Counted from the first letter of the stretch, positions 1-6,395 are shown. The stretch: DNA of 7,923 nucleotides from an uncultured Oscillospiraceae bacterium (GCA_900769835.1 CAAGIE010000072.1:1-7923), one strand, 5' to 3'. A program made the numbers and translations. The notes: a model not told the origin generated them from the letters alone.

Positions 1-525
1 CTCCTTGTAGTTTTCAACCTTAGCCTTGGAAGCGTTGTAAACAACGAAGTCAGGCTCGAAGTTAGCCAGTTCTTCCTCGGTGGGAGCGATGAACATGTTT
101 TTAACAAAGTGTGCCTGCCATGCCACTTCCACGATGAAGCGGATAGCCATACGGGAGTCGGGGTTGGTGCCGCAGAACAGGTCCATGACATACAGCTTCT
201 TGTTGCTCAGCTGCTTCAGAGCCAGTTCCTTGCAAGCGTTCCATGCTTCCACGGAAGCGGGCTTGTTGTCGTTAGCGAACTCCTTGGAGGTCCACCACAC
301 GGTGTCCTTGGAAGTGTCGTCCATAACGATGAACTTGTCTTTGGGGGAGCGGCCGGTGTAGATACCGGTCATAACGTTCACGGCGCCCAGCTCGGTCAGC
401 TGACCCTTCTCAAAGCCCTCCAGGGTGGGATCCATCTCAGCCTGGAACAGGTCCTCGTAAGAGGGGTTGTGTACGATCTCAGTGGTGCCGGTGATGCCGT
501 ACTTTTCTAAGAAATTAGTTTGCAT
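1..525 (-). CDS. pckA: Phosphoenolpyruvate carboxykinase (ATP), N-terminal part
   Basis: Cytoplasmic enzyme of the family converting oxaloacetate + ATP to PEP + CO2 + ADP (gluconeogenesis); in many gut anaerobes it runs in the carboxylating direction. The first 175 codons are present and the gene leaves the window at base 1, so the ATP-binding P-loop and most metal ligands are not seen. The N-terminus reads MQTNFLEKYGITGTTEIVHN. Residues 58-65 (GRSPKDKF) match the family's substrate-arginine motif. Residues 116-146 (LFCGTNPDSR, then EVAWQAHFVKNMFI) match the family closely. The ATG at 525-523 has AGGAGG at 535-540 with a 9-nt spacer, which fixes the start. It is divergent from the riboswitch-controlled ATPase. 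Family members need Mn2+ or Mg2+. Identification is firm; physiological direction is unknown. Confidence 0.96.
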   Translation of the reverse strand, partial: MQTNFLEKYGITGTTEIVHNPSYEDLFQAEMDPTLEGFEKGQLTELGAVNVMTGIYTGRSPKDKFIVMDDTSKDTVWWTSKEFANDNKPASVEAWNACKELALKQLSNKKLYVMDLFCGTNPDSRMAIRFIVEVAWQAHFVKNMFIAPTEEELANFEPDFVVYNASKAKVENYKE

Positions 526-552
526 AGTTTGTTTCCTCCTATAATATAGTAT

Positions 553-582
553 GCGGTAAACCCGCTAGGTTATGGTCGCGGG
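553..582 (-). promoter_or_regulatory. Possible alternative hairpins in the pckA leader
   Basis: In the minus-strand leader, CCCGC (582-578) can pair with GCGGG (565-561) across a 12-nt loop. Alternatively GCGG (565-562) can pair with CCGC (556-553) across a 5-nt loop. The two helices share the same middle strand and exclude each other. No U-tract follows, so this is not an intrinsic terminator, and I recognise no known riboswitch class. It lies 13-40 nt upstream of the AGGAGG. The short stems could be chance. Confidence 0.2.
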
Positions 583-618
583 GCAGAGGGATGTTAAGTC
601 CAATCTCCACCGAGTACA

Positions 619-647
619 ATTGTAACACAAATGGCGAAAAATGTCTA
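619..647 (-). promoter_or_regulatory. Promoter of pckA
   Basis: On the minus strand, TAGACA (647-642) and TACAAT (624-619) are separated by exactly 17 bases; each hexamer matches the sigma-A consensus at 5 of 6 positions. Transcription would begin near 612, giving a leader of about 87 nt before the ATG at 525. The -10 box lies inside the 10-base palindrome TACAATTGTA (615-624), which might be chance or an operator half-site. Upstream of the -35 the DNA is very AT-rich (650-712), like an UP element. Called from sequence only. Confidence 0.7.
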
Positions 648-713
648 CAAGATTTTCATGTTTTTTAAAAGAAAAAATATAGGGATTTTCTAAGGGTTTT
701 TCAGGAGAAATAC

Positions 714-742
714 TTGACAAATGTGCGGAAATTCGGTAAAAT
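714..742 (+). promoter_or_regulatory. Promoter of the riboswitch-ATPase transcript
   Basis: TTGACA (714-719, perfect -35) and TAAAAT (737-742, 5 of 6) are separated by 17 bases. Transcription should start near 748-750, just before the aptamer helix P1 at 755. The promoter strength suits a gene whose output is set by attenuation downstream. It is back to back with the pckA promoter, with 66 bases between the two -35 boxes. Confidence 0.85.
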
Positions 743-752
743 GATCGTTACC

Positions 753-839
753 ATATGAGGGAGTAATTCCACCCGAAAGGTGAAGCATTTTCGTCAGTAC
801 GGCCCCTGGGCCCGGAATGCTGTAGAATGAGACTCATGC
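753..839 (+). ncRNA. Manganese riboswitch aptamer (yybP-ykoY family)
   Basis: Seen: P1 pairs ATGAG (755-759) with CTCAT (833-837). The 5' side continues directly with GGAGTA (760-765) and the 3' side is preceded by TGAGA (828-832), the arrangement characteristic of yybP-ykoY RNAs. One arm is a hairpin at 769-782 (CCACC, loop, GGTG). The second arm begins with GCATT (785-789) paired to AATGC (816-820). It contains the internal loop TCGTCAGTA (791-799), matching the conserved CGUCA loop, and ends in a small GGCC/GGCC hairpin (801-812). Known: in this family the two conserved loops dock and hold Mn2+, and P-type ATPase genes are among its targets. Recognised from memory of the consensus, not by a covariance search. 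Confidence 0.9.
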
Positions 840-873
840 ACCGCAGGCAAACTGTGTGCATGGGTCTTTTATT
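831..873 (+). terminator. Riboswitch expression platform: intrinsic terminator
   Basis: GACTCATGCAC (831-841) pairs with GTGCATGGGTC (856-866) over 11 bp with a single G-U wobble. The inner CAG/CTG pairs (844-846 with 852-854) extend the stem, and TTTT (867-870) then ATT follows. The 5' arm contains CTCAT (833-837), which is also the 3' strand of aptamer P1, so the two structures exclude each other. Metal binding that stabilises P1 should prevent termination (ON switch). A short AT palindrome (868-882, TTTATTA-C-TAATAAA) lies between the terminator and the AAGGAG ribosome binding site. Confidence 0.88.
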
Positions 874-891
874 ACTAATAAAGGAGAAGTT

Positions 892-3567
892 ATGATGGAG
901 AAAACCTATACCCAAAGTACACGGCAAGTGCTGAACGACTTGGATGTGGACGTTTCCGGCCTGACTGCTCAGCAGGCGCAAGAGCGTCTTGAGAAGTACG
1001 GCCCCAACAAGCTGGCAGAGGGAAAGAAGCCCACGATCCTTCAGCGATTCTTCAAGCAGTTGCAGGATCCTATGCTGATCATTCTGATGGTGGCGGCAGC
1101 AGTCAGCGCCGTGACCGGTATGTTGTCCGGCGAGAACGAATGGGCAGAGGTCATTATCATTCTGGCGGTGGTTCTGCTCAATGCCATTTTGGGCGTGGTG
1201 CAGGAGAGTAAGGCCGAAGCGGCAATTGAAGCCTTGCAGACCATGACGGCGGCCACCTGCAAAGTGATTCGTGACGGAAAGCATATGGTGCTCCATTCTG
1301 ACGAACTGGTGCCCGGTGACATCGTGATCCTGGAAGCCGGCGACGCCGTTCCCGCAGACGGTCGTATTATCGAAAGCGCCAGCCTGAAGATCGAGGAAGC
1401 CGCCCTGACCGGCGAAAGCGTCCCCGTCAATAAGATCATCGAAGCGCTTTATATGAACCCCGGTCAGGAGGATGTACCTCTGGGTGACCGGAAGAATATG
1501 TGCTATATGGGCTCCACCGTAGTCTATGGCCGCGGCAAGGCAGTGATTACTGCCACCGGTATGGATACCGAAATGGGCAAGATCGCCGGCGCGCTGGCCG
1601 CCGCTGAGGAGGAGCAGACTCCCTTGCAGAAGAAACTGGATCAGTTGGGCAAGTCCCTGAGCTGGATCGTGCTGGGCATCTGCGTGTTTATTTTCGCTTT
1701 CAATCTGTTTATGGCTCGTAGCGAACTGGCGCACAGTGGCAACACGATGAAGGTGATCCTGGAAACCTTTATGGTAGCGGTTTCTCTGGCGGTTGCCGCC
1801 ATCCCTGAGGGTCTTGCCACAGTGGTGACCGTGGTGCTGAGCATCGGCGTGACCAAAATGAGTAAGCGCAACGCAGTCATCCGCCGCCTGACCGCAGTGG
1901 AAACCCTGGGTTGTACCCAGGTGATCTGCTCCGATAAGACCGGCACCTTGACTCAGAACAAGATGACTGTGGTGGAATCCTATGGCGATGAAAATTTGGT
2001 TGCCACCGCAATGGCTCTGTGTTCCGACGCAAACCTGAACGAGGAAGATCAGGCAGAGGGCGAGCCCACCGAGTGTGCGCTGGTGAATTTTGCCTGCAAG
2101 TTGGGTATGCGCAAGCAGGATCTGGAGGCGGCAACCCCCCGTGTGGACGAAGCGCCTTTCGACTCCGGCCGTAAGATGATGTCCACTGTCCACGCAGTGA
2201 ACGGTGCTTTCGTGCAGTACACCAAGGGCGGCCCCGATGTGGTGCTGGCCCGTTGCACTACCTGCCTGGAAAACGGTCAGGTGGTACCTATGACCGATGA
2301 GATCCGCGCCCGCATTATGGACGAGAATAAGCGTATGGCGGATAAGGCACTGCGTGTGCTGGCCTGCGCCAAGCGCGATTGGGCAGAAAAGCCCGCCGAC
2401 AATACCCCTGAGTTCCTGGAGCAGGATCTGTGCTTTGTGGGTCTGACCGGTATGATCGATCCCGTGCGTCCCGAGGTAAAGGACGCCATCTCCGAGTGCG
2501 CCGCCGCAGGCATCCGTCCCGTGATGATCACCGGTGACCATAAGGATACTGCAGTGGCCATTGCAAGAGAACTGGGCATTATCGAGAGCGGCGCTCAGGC
2601 CATCACCGGCGCAGAACTGGACAATATCTCCGATGAAGAACTGCTGGAGGCGGTTAAGAAATACAGTGTGTATGCCCGTGTACAGCCTGAGCATAAGACC
2701 CGCATCGTCAATGCCTGGAAGTATAATGGCTATATCACCGCAATGACCGGCGACGGCGTTAACGACGCTCCCTCCATTAAGAGCGCCGATATCGGCGTGG
2801 GTATGGGTATCACCGGCACCGACGTCACCAAGAACGTGGCAGATATGGTGCTGGCAGACGACAATTTCGCCACCATCGTTTCCGCCGTGGGCGAGGGTCG
2901 CCGCATTTACGACAATATCCGCAAGGCCATCCAGTTCCTGCTGGCATCCAATATGAGCGAGGTGCTGGGTGTGTTCTCCGCCTCTCTCCTGGGCTTTGTG
3001 CTGCTGAACCCCGTCCACCTGCTGTTTATCAACCTGGTCACCGACTGCTTCCCTGCATTGGCACTGGGTATGGAGGACGCAGAACCCGACACGATGAACC
3101 GTCCTCCCCGTAACTCTAAAGACGGCATTTTCTCCGGTGGTCTGGGCTTCGATGTGATCTATCAGGGCGTGCTGGTGACGCTGATCACCGTGACCGCCTA
3201 CCTGATCGGCGCATCTTTTGAGTTTGGCAAGGACTGGTTTGCGGCACTGCGTACCGCCGGTGAGTCCGGTGACGGTATGACTATGGCGTTCCTCACTATG
3301 AGTATGTGTGAGATCTTCCATTCCTTCAATATGCGTTCCCAGAGAAAGAGTGTGTTCACCCTGAGAAAGCAGAATAAGGTCCTTTGGGCCGCTATGCTGG
3401 GCAGTTTGCTGCTGACCACCCTGGTGATCGAAGTACCTTTCATTGCAGAGGCCTTTGGCTTTACCACCATCGGCTGGGATGAATACGGCATCGCAATGGG
3501 TCTTGCATTCCTGGTGATCCCCGTTGTGGAGATCGTAAAACTGATCCAGAGAAAGATCGGTAAATAA
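892..3567 (+). CDS. P2A-type cation-transporting ATPase, probable Mn2+ (or Ca2+/Mn2+) exporter
   Basis: Inner-membrane pump of 891 aa, a usual length for P2A ATPases. Domains in order: N-terminal cation-ATPase domain (about 1-55); M1-M2 (58-103); actuator with TGES (173-176); M3-M4 with the ion-site PEGL (305-308); phosphorylation motif DKTGT (348-352, Asp348); nucleotide domain with KGGPD (445-449); TGDH (547-550); hinge TGDGVND (619-625); then M5-M10. M5 carries NMSEV and M6 carries NLVTD, the calcium-type ion ligands of P2A pumps. The residue after PEGL is Ala, where SERCA has Pro. The upstream Mn2+ riboswitch makes manganese the likely physiological cargo, as for Lactococcus YoaB; calcium cannot be excluded. 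The start is ATG 892, with AAGGAG at 881-886; ATG 895 is equally plausible. A GTG at 856 in the same frame lies inside the terminator and is rejected. Monocistronic by its flanking terminators. Confidence 0.95.
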   Translation: MMEKTYTQSTRQVLNDLDVDVSGLTAQQAQERLEKYGPNKLAEGKKPTILQRFFKQLQDPMLIILMVAAAVSAVTGMLSGENEWAEVIIILAVVLLNAILGVVQESKAEAAIEALQTMTAATCKVIRDGKHMVLHSDELVPGDIVILEAGDAVPADGRIIESASLKIEEAALTGESVPVNKIIEALYMNPGQEDVPLGDRKNMCYMGSTVVYGRGKAVITATGMDTEMGKIAGALAAAEEEQTPLQKKLDQLGKSLSWIVLGICVFIFAFNLFMARSELAHSGNTMKVILETFMVAVSLAVAAIPEGLATVVTVVLSIGVTKMSKRNAVIRRLTAVETLGCTQVICSDKTGTLTQNKMTVVESYGDENLVATAMALCSDANLNEEDQAEGEPTECALVNFACKLGMRKQDLEAATPRVDEAPFDSGRKMMSTVHAVNGAFVQYTKGGPDVVLARCTTCLENGQVVPMTDEIRARIMDENKRMADKALRVLACAKRDWAEKPADNTPEFLEQDLCFVGLTGMIDPVRPEVKDAISECAAAGIRPVMITGDHKDTAVAIARELGIIESGAQAITGAELDNISDEELLEAVKKYSVYARVQPEHKTRIVNAWKYNGYITAMTGDGVNDAPSIKSADIGVGMGITGTDVTKNVADMVLADDNFATIVSAVGEGRRIYDNIRKAIQFLLASNMSEVLGVFSASLLGFVLLNPVHLLFINLVTDCFPALALGMEDAEPDTMNRPPRNSKDGIFSGGLGFDVIYQGVLVTLITVTAYLIGASFEFGKDWFAALRTAGESGDGMTMAFLTMSMCEIFHSFNMRSQRKSVFTLRKQNKVLWAAMLGSLLLTTLVIEVPFIAEAFGFTTIGWDEYGIAMGLAFLVIPVVEIVKLIQRKIGK

Positions 3568-3575
3568 TTCTATTT

Positions 3576-3610
3576 AAAACACCGCAGGATGATTTCCTGC
3601 GGTGTTTTTT
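3576..3610 (+). terminator. Terminator of the ATPase gene
   Basis: A 12-bp perfect stem, AACACCGCAGGA (3578-3589) with TCCTGCGGTGTT (3595-3606), has a 5-nt loop and runs into a six-base T tract (3605-3610). It begins 8 bases after the TAA. The AAAA in front of the stem lengthens the pairing with the T tract. Confidence 0.93.
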
Positions 3611-3611
3611 G

Positions 3612-3640
3612 TTGACAAAAAAAATGGCGTGTGCTATATT
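3612..3640 (+). promoter_or_regulatory. Promoter of the lipoprotein gene
   Basis: TTGACA (3612-3617, perfect) and TATATT (3635-3640, 5 of 6) are separated by 17 bases that include an A run (3617-3624). The -35 starts only one base after the T tract of the preceding terminator. The predicted start of transcription is about 3646-3648, only some 11 nt before the preferred ATG at 3658, so the mRNA leader would be very short. Confidence 0.85.
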
Positions 3641-3657
3641 AAAAGAGGGTGATGAAA

Positions 3658-4245
3658 ATGAAACGCATTTTTTGTATCGGCCTGGTATTGTCGTTGGCAT
3701 TACTGCTTTTTTGCGGTTGTGGCAAGAAAAACGAGTACAATATTTTCACCGAATTTGCAACCATAGAGGAAAATTTTATTTCACCGCGATATGTGGCCTT
3801 TGGGAAAACACTGGATACATACATGCAGGAGAACGAACTGACCAAAGAAGATGTTTTTCGCTATGATGACCGGCGTGCGGATCGTTATATTTCGCTGGAA
3901 TACAAAGCGGAGAATATCCCTTATGAAGTTCGCCAGATAGTCTATTTTGTGGCGGAGAACCATGAGGACTACAAGAACCAACTCTACAAAGTGTCGTATA
4001 TGCTTTCGGTAAAAAAGACCGAATCGGAAACGGCGTTTGAAAGTTTTTATGAGCAGGCAAAAGCGGTGATGCCGGCACCTTCGTCACAGTCTATTGAGAA
4101 CATTAAAACCGGCGACACAGTTTCCTGGACGGACCAGGAGGGAAATGTGCTTACGTTTTCCACTTCTACTATGGGAGAGGAAAATATTGCGGTGTTTATT
4201 TCTATACGCAGCGGTCAATATCCCACCTACGCAGACCTGAAATAA
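3658..4245 (+). CDS. Small secreted lipoprotein, function unknown
   Basis: The product is 195 aa. The N-terminus MKRIFCIGLVLSLALLLFCG has a short basic region, a hydrophobic core and a lipobox-like FCGC, so Cys21 is the likely lipidated residue after signal peptidase II cleavage; Cys19 is a weaker alternative. The mature part (22-195) is hydrophilic, without further membrane segments or a motif I recognise. I assign no function. ATG 3658 is preferred because GAGGGTGAT (3645-3653) resembles an extended Shine-Dalgarno; ATG 3652 would place it too close. The gene has its own promoter and two tandem TAA codons. Base use differs from its neighbours: 3901-3960 counts 26 G+C of 60, against 37 of 60 at 1321-1380 in the ATPase. 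It also uses TTA (3700) and TCA (3781) codons absent from the adjacent pump gene. This suggests low expression or recent acquisition. Confidence 0.85.
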   Translation: MKRIFCIGLVLSLALLLFCGCGKKNEYNIFTEFATIEENFISPRYVAFGKTLDTYMQENELTKEDVFRYDDRRADRYISLEYKAENIPYEVRQIVYFVAENHEDYKNQLYKVSYMLSVKKTESETAFESFYEQAKAVMPAPSSQSIENIKTGDTVSWTDQEGNVLTFSTSTMGEENIAVFISIRSGQYPTYADLK

Positions 4246-4246
4246 T

Positions 4247-4285
4247 AATCCCCCATCTGCCGAGGCAGATGGGGGATATTTTATT
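4247..4285. terminator. Bidirectional terminator between convergent genes
   Basis: ATCCCCCATCTGC (4248-4260) pairs with GCAGATGGGGGAT (4265-4277), 13 bp closed by the 4-nt loop CGAG. On the plus strand it is followed by ATTTTATT. On the minus strand it is followed by ATTATTATTT. It fills nearly all of the 35-bp gap between the lipoprotein stop (4245) and the cca stop (4281) and can serve both genes. Confidence 0.88.
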
Positions 4286-5591
4286 GCGCGGCGGCTAAAA
4301 GCGCCTCTTTTTCGTTGGGGATCAGTTCGTCCTGCACCATTTCCAGAAGCCGGTTCAGGGTCTTGCCCATTTCCGGACCGGGCGGGATGCCGATGGCCAA
4401 AAGATCCGCACCGCTGATGGCAAGATCCTTCACCGTCAGGCAGGCGTGTTCCGCCACCACCTCATCGATGAGTGCTTTCAGGCGGGGGAATTGCTCCACC
4501 TCCGGGGGGATGCCGTAGCCTTTACTACGCATATCCGCCTCTTGCAGGGACAATAACTGCAAAAGCAGATCCCGTCCCCATTTGCCCAGCCAGCGCCGCA
4601 GTAAGCGCTTGTCCTCCGGTACTTTCAGCATGTGCTGACGGATCAGAAACGTCACTTCCTCCCGCAAAGCGGTGGGGGCTTTCAGCCGAAGCAGAATGCC
4701 GTCGGCGGTCTGTGCGCCCTGAAAAGCGTGGTTGGGGAAATGTCCGCGACCGGTCTCATCCCGATAAAACACACCGGGCTTTTCCACGTCGTGCAAAAGT
4801 GCCGCCCAGCGCAGGCTCAGTTCCGGGGGGCAATTTGCCACCACATTTGCGGTGTGGGTAAAGACATCGTACTTGTGGTAAGGAGAGTGCTGGCAGAACC
4901 CCAAAGACCGTTGCAACTCGGGAATCGGCTGGGTCAGCACCGGGGCGTATTCCAAAAGATCCTGAGCGCTTACCAAAGGGAGAAGTTTACATAACTCTGA
5001 AAACACCCGCTCTCTTGCCAGCTTGTCCATCAGGGGCGCCAGACGGAACATAGCCTCTTTTGTGGCGGGGTCGGGGGTAAGGCCGTAGGTGACCGCAAAG
5101 CGAACGCCCCGCAGGATCCGCAGAGGATCTTCCGTAAAGCGGGTCTCGGGATCACCTACCGCCCGCAGGATCTTTTGCGAAAGGTCAGTTTGCCCGCCAA
5201 AGGGGTCTACATAGCCGATCTTGGGGTTGTAGGCCATAGCGTTCACTGTAAAGTCCCGACGGGAGAGATCTTCTTCCACATTGGTGACGAACCGCACCCA
5301 ATCGGGGTGGCGACTGTCCTGATAGCCGCCCTCGGTGCGGAAGGTGGTGATCTCAAAAACCTGCCCATCCATCACCACACCGATGGTGCCGTGCTTTTCG
5401 CCGGCCTTTACCAGGGTGTAGTCACTGAAAATGCGGCAGATCTCCTCGGGGGTAGCGTCGGTGCAGAGGTCGTAGTCCTTAGGCGTCAGCCCCAGCAGGG
5501 CATCCCGCACACATCCGCCTACCGCGTAGGCGCAGTAGCCGGCCGCTTGCAGCAGCATTATGCACTTTTTCGGGGCGGGGGGCAGGAACAC
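4281..5591 (-). CDS. cca: CCA-adding tRNA nucleotidyltransferase with HD domain
   Basis: Cytoplasmic enzyme that builds or repairs the 3' CCA end of tRNAs from CTP and ATP; 436 aa from the chosen start. Numbered from that start: the class II nucleotidyltransferase motif AVGGCVRDALLG (23-34); catalytic DYD (39-41); RRDFTVNAM (111-119); DPFGG (129-133); the nucleotide-selecting EDPLR (154-158) followed by RGVRFA. A C-terminal HD domain has H246, HD at 267-268 and H284/H288. Bacterial poly(A) polymerase shares the fold but is a beta/gammaproteobacterial enzyme, so CCA addition is favoured. Two starts are possible. GTG 5600-5598 overlaps the upstream stop as GTGA but has its Shine-Dalgarno directly abutting. 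GTG 5591-5589, three codons on, has AGGAG (5604-5600) at an 8-nt spacer and is preferred. Second gene of a two-gene operon. Confidence 0.94.
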   Translation of the reverse strand: MFLPPAPKKCIMLLQAAGYCAYAVGGCVRDALLGLTPKDYDLCTDATPEEICRIFSDYTLVKAGEKHGTIGVVMDGQVFEITTFRTEGGYQDSRHPDWVRFVTNVEEDLSRRDFTVNAMAYNPKIGYVDPFGGQTDLSQKILRAVGDPETRFTEDPLRILRGVRFAVTYGLTPDPATKEAMFRLAPLMDKLARERVFSELCKLLPLVSAQDLLEYAPVLTQPIPELQRSLGFCQHSPYHKYDVFTHTANVVANCPPELSLRWAALLHDVEKPGVFYRDETGRGHFPNHAFQGAQTADGILLRLKAPTALREEVTFLIRQHMLKVPEDKRLLRRWLGKWGRDLLLQLLSLQEADMRSKGYGIPPEVEQFPRLKALIDEVVAEHACLTVKDLAISGADLLAIGIPPGPEMGKTLNRLLEMVQDELIPNEKEALLAAAQ

Positions 5592-5596
5592 GGAAC

Positions 5597-6322
5597 TCAC
5601 TCCTCTTTGGGGATTTTAAAGAAACTGCAGTCCAGCGCAAGCCAGATCGCGCCGGTGAGATAGAAAAAGTCGTTTCGGGCGGGGAAAGCCAAACAACAGA
5701 AGAAAATGGCGCAATGGGAAAAGAGAATCAGATTGCGGGGGTTTTTGCCGATGGCGCACATAGAGGTGTACTGGAACGCGGTCAGCAGGAGGAACACCTG
5801 CGCCACCAGACTGAAGAAGAACCAAAGCACCTGCGTTTCCGCGCCCCACTGGCGGCAACGCACCAGACCCATTACCATAAAGAATAGCGTCAGCACACTG
5901 TAAAACAGATAATGGGGGGTCATTTTCAGGAGTCGCTGAGCGCCTACAAAGAGCATGCAAACGCCGCCGAAAATACCTAAGATCAGGGAAATGATGGTCA
6001 AAAAGTCTGTGGCGGTGGCAATCTGGATGCAGCTGATAGCGATGCCCACCGTGCCGATAAAACTGCCGATGCTCCGAACGGGGGAGGCGGGCAGAAACGC
6101 TTCCAGCGTTCCCTCCGTGGGGATCTTGCGGGTGGCAAGAAACAGGAAAACCAGCATCAGACCGGAAAAGATCAGTAAAATGACAGCCAGCGGGTGGCGA
6201 TAGTTCAGCATCTCACCGGTACCGGATGCGCTGGTGTAGAAAAGCGCAGATAAAAACATACCGCAACCGCTGAGCACCAGGGTCAGCAGGGGCAGAAAAA
6301 GGTGATTCCAAAGTTTTTTCAA
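5597..6322 (-). CDS. Polytopic membrane protein, function unknown
   Basis: The product is 241 aa, almost wholly hydrophobic. About seven or eight membrane segments can be seen, roughly at residues 9-29, 44-64, 85-103, 107-127, 137-155, 163-186, 198-215 and 219-235. Short charged loops lie between them, for example RKIPTEGTLE (65-74) and AQRLLKMTPH (128-137). I recognise no family motif. The N-terminus contains LSGC (17-20), which resembles a lipobox, but the hydrophobic stretch continues through it, so a membrane anchor is more likely. The TTG at 6322-6320 is chosen because GGAGGG (6335-6330) stands 7 nt upstream; a longer frame from TTG 6337 would start inside that ribosome binding site. Its TGA (5599-5597) meets the cca start region, so the two genes are co-transcribed and possibly translationally coupled. 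A role in tRNA processing does not follow from that. Confidence 0.85.
   Translation of the reverse strand: MKKLWNHLFLPLLTLVLSGCGMFLSALFYTSASGTGEMLNYRHPLAVILLIFSGLMLVFLFLATRKIPTEGTLEAFLPASPVRSIGSFIGTVGIAISCIQIATATDFLTIISLILGIFGGVCMLFVGAQRLLKMTPHYLFYSVLTLFFMVMGLVRCRQWGAETQVLWFFFSLVAQVFLLLTAFQYTSMCAIGKNPRNLILFSHCAIFFCCLAFPARNDFFYLTGAIWLALDCSFFKIPKEE
5600..5604 (-). promoter_or_regulatory. Ribosome binding site for cca inside the preceding gene
   Basis: AGGAG (5604-5600) lies in the last codons of the membrane protein gene. It is 8 nt from GTG 5591 but touches GTG 5600. It favours the later start of cca and implies that ribosomes finishing the upstream gene are close to the cca initiation site. 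Confidence 0.6.
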
Positions 6323-6329
6323 AGACAGT

Positions 6330-6335
6330 CCCTCC
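6330..6335 (-). promoter_or_regulatory. Ribosome binding site that fixes a TTG start
   Basis: GGAGGG reads on the minus strand from 6335 to 6330, 7 nt before TTG 6322-6320. No ATG or GTG lies at a suitable distance in frame, so this site decides a non-ATG start for the membrane protein gene. Confidence 0.75.
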
Positions 6336-6366
6336 AAAAAGCGGCCAGGCCATAATAATTACGCTT

Positions 6367-6395
6367 ATTATACCAGTATCTTTGCCGGATTTCCA
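6367..6395 (-). promoter_or_regulatory. Promoter of the membrane protein-cca operon
   Basis: On the minus strand, TGGAAA (6395-6390, 4 of 6) and a perfect TATAAT (6372-6367) are 17 bases apart. The -10 is preceded by TGG, giving an extended -10 (TGnTATAAT) that would offset the weak -35. The start of transcription is expected near 6360, with a leader of about 38 nt to the TTG at 6322. Confidence 0.75.

Noticed and set aside
109..510. 133-codon plus-strand frame opposite pckA
   Set aside because: The minus strand encodes a clear PEP carboxykinase with AGGAGG and a promoter; the plus frame is its codon-aligned shadow and ends at the TTA codon of residue 6.
856..891. GTG 856 as an upstream start of the ATPase
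   Set aside because: It lies in the 3' arm of the riboswitch terminator and has no ribosome binding site; AAGGAG at 881-886 points to ATG 892 or 895.
748..3321. 857-codon open reading frame on the minus strand, opposite the ATPase
   Set aside because: Its codons coincide exactly with ATPase codons. The translation is rich in His, Gln, Gly and Cys without recognisable motifs, and the openness is explained by the lack of TTA/CTA/TCA in the real gene.
5175..5663. Plus-strand frame across the 5' part of cca
   Set aside because: Overlaps the conserved catalytic domain of cca and has no ribosome binding site or recognisable motif.
6263..6322. LSGC lipobox in the membrane protein (residues 17-20)
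   Set aside because: The hydrophobic segment continues through and beyond the Cys, and the rest of the protein is multi-pass membrane, so lipoprotein processing is unlikely.
6330..6366. AAGCG/CGCTT inverted repeat followed by T's upstream of the membrane protein gene, resembling a terminator
   Set aside because: The first arm is adjacent to the -10 box and mostly before the expected transcript start, the loop is 18 nt and the stem only 5 bp.
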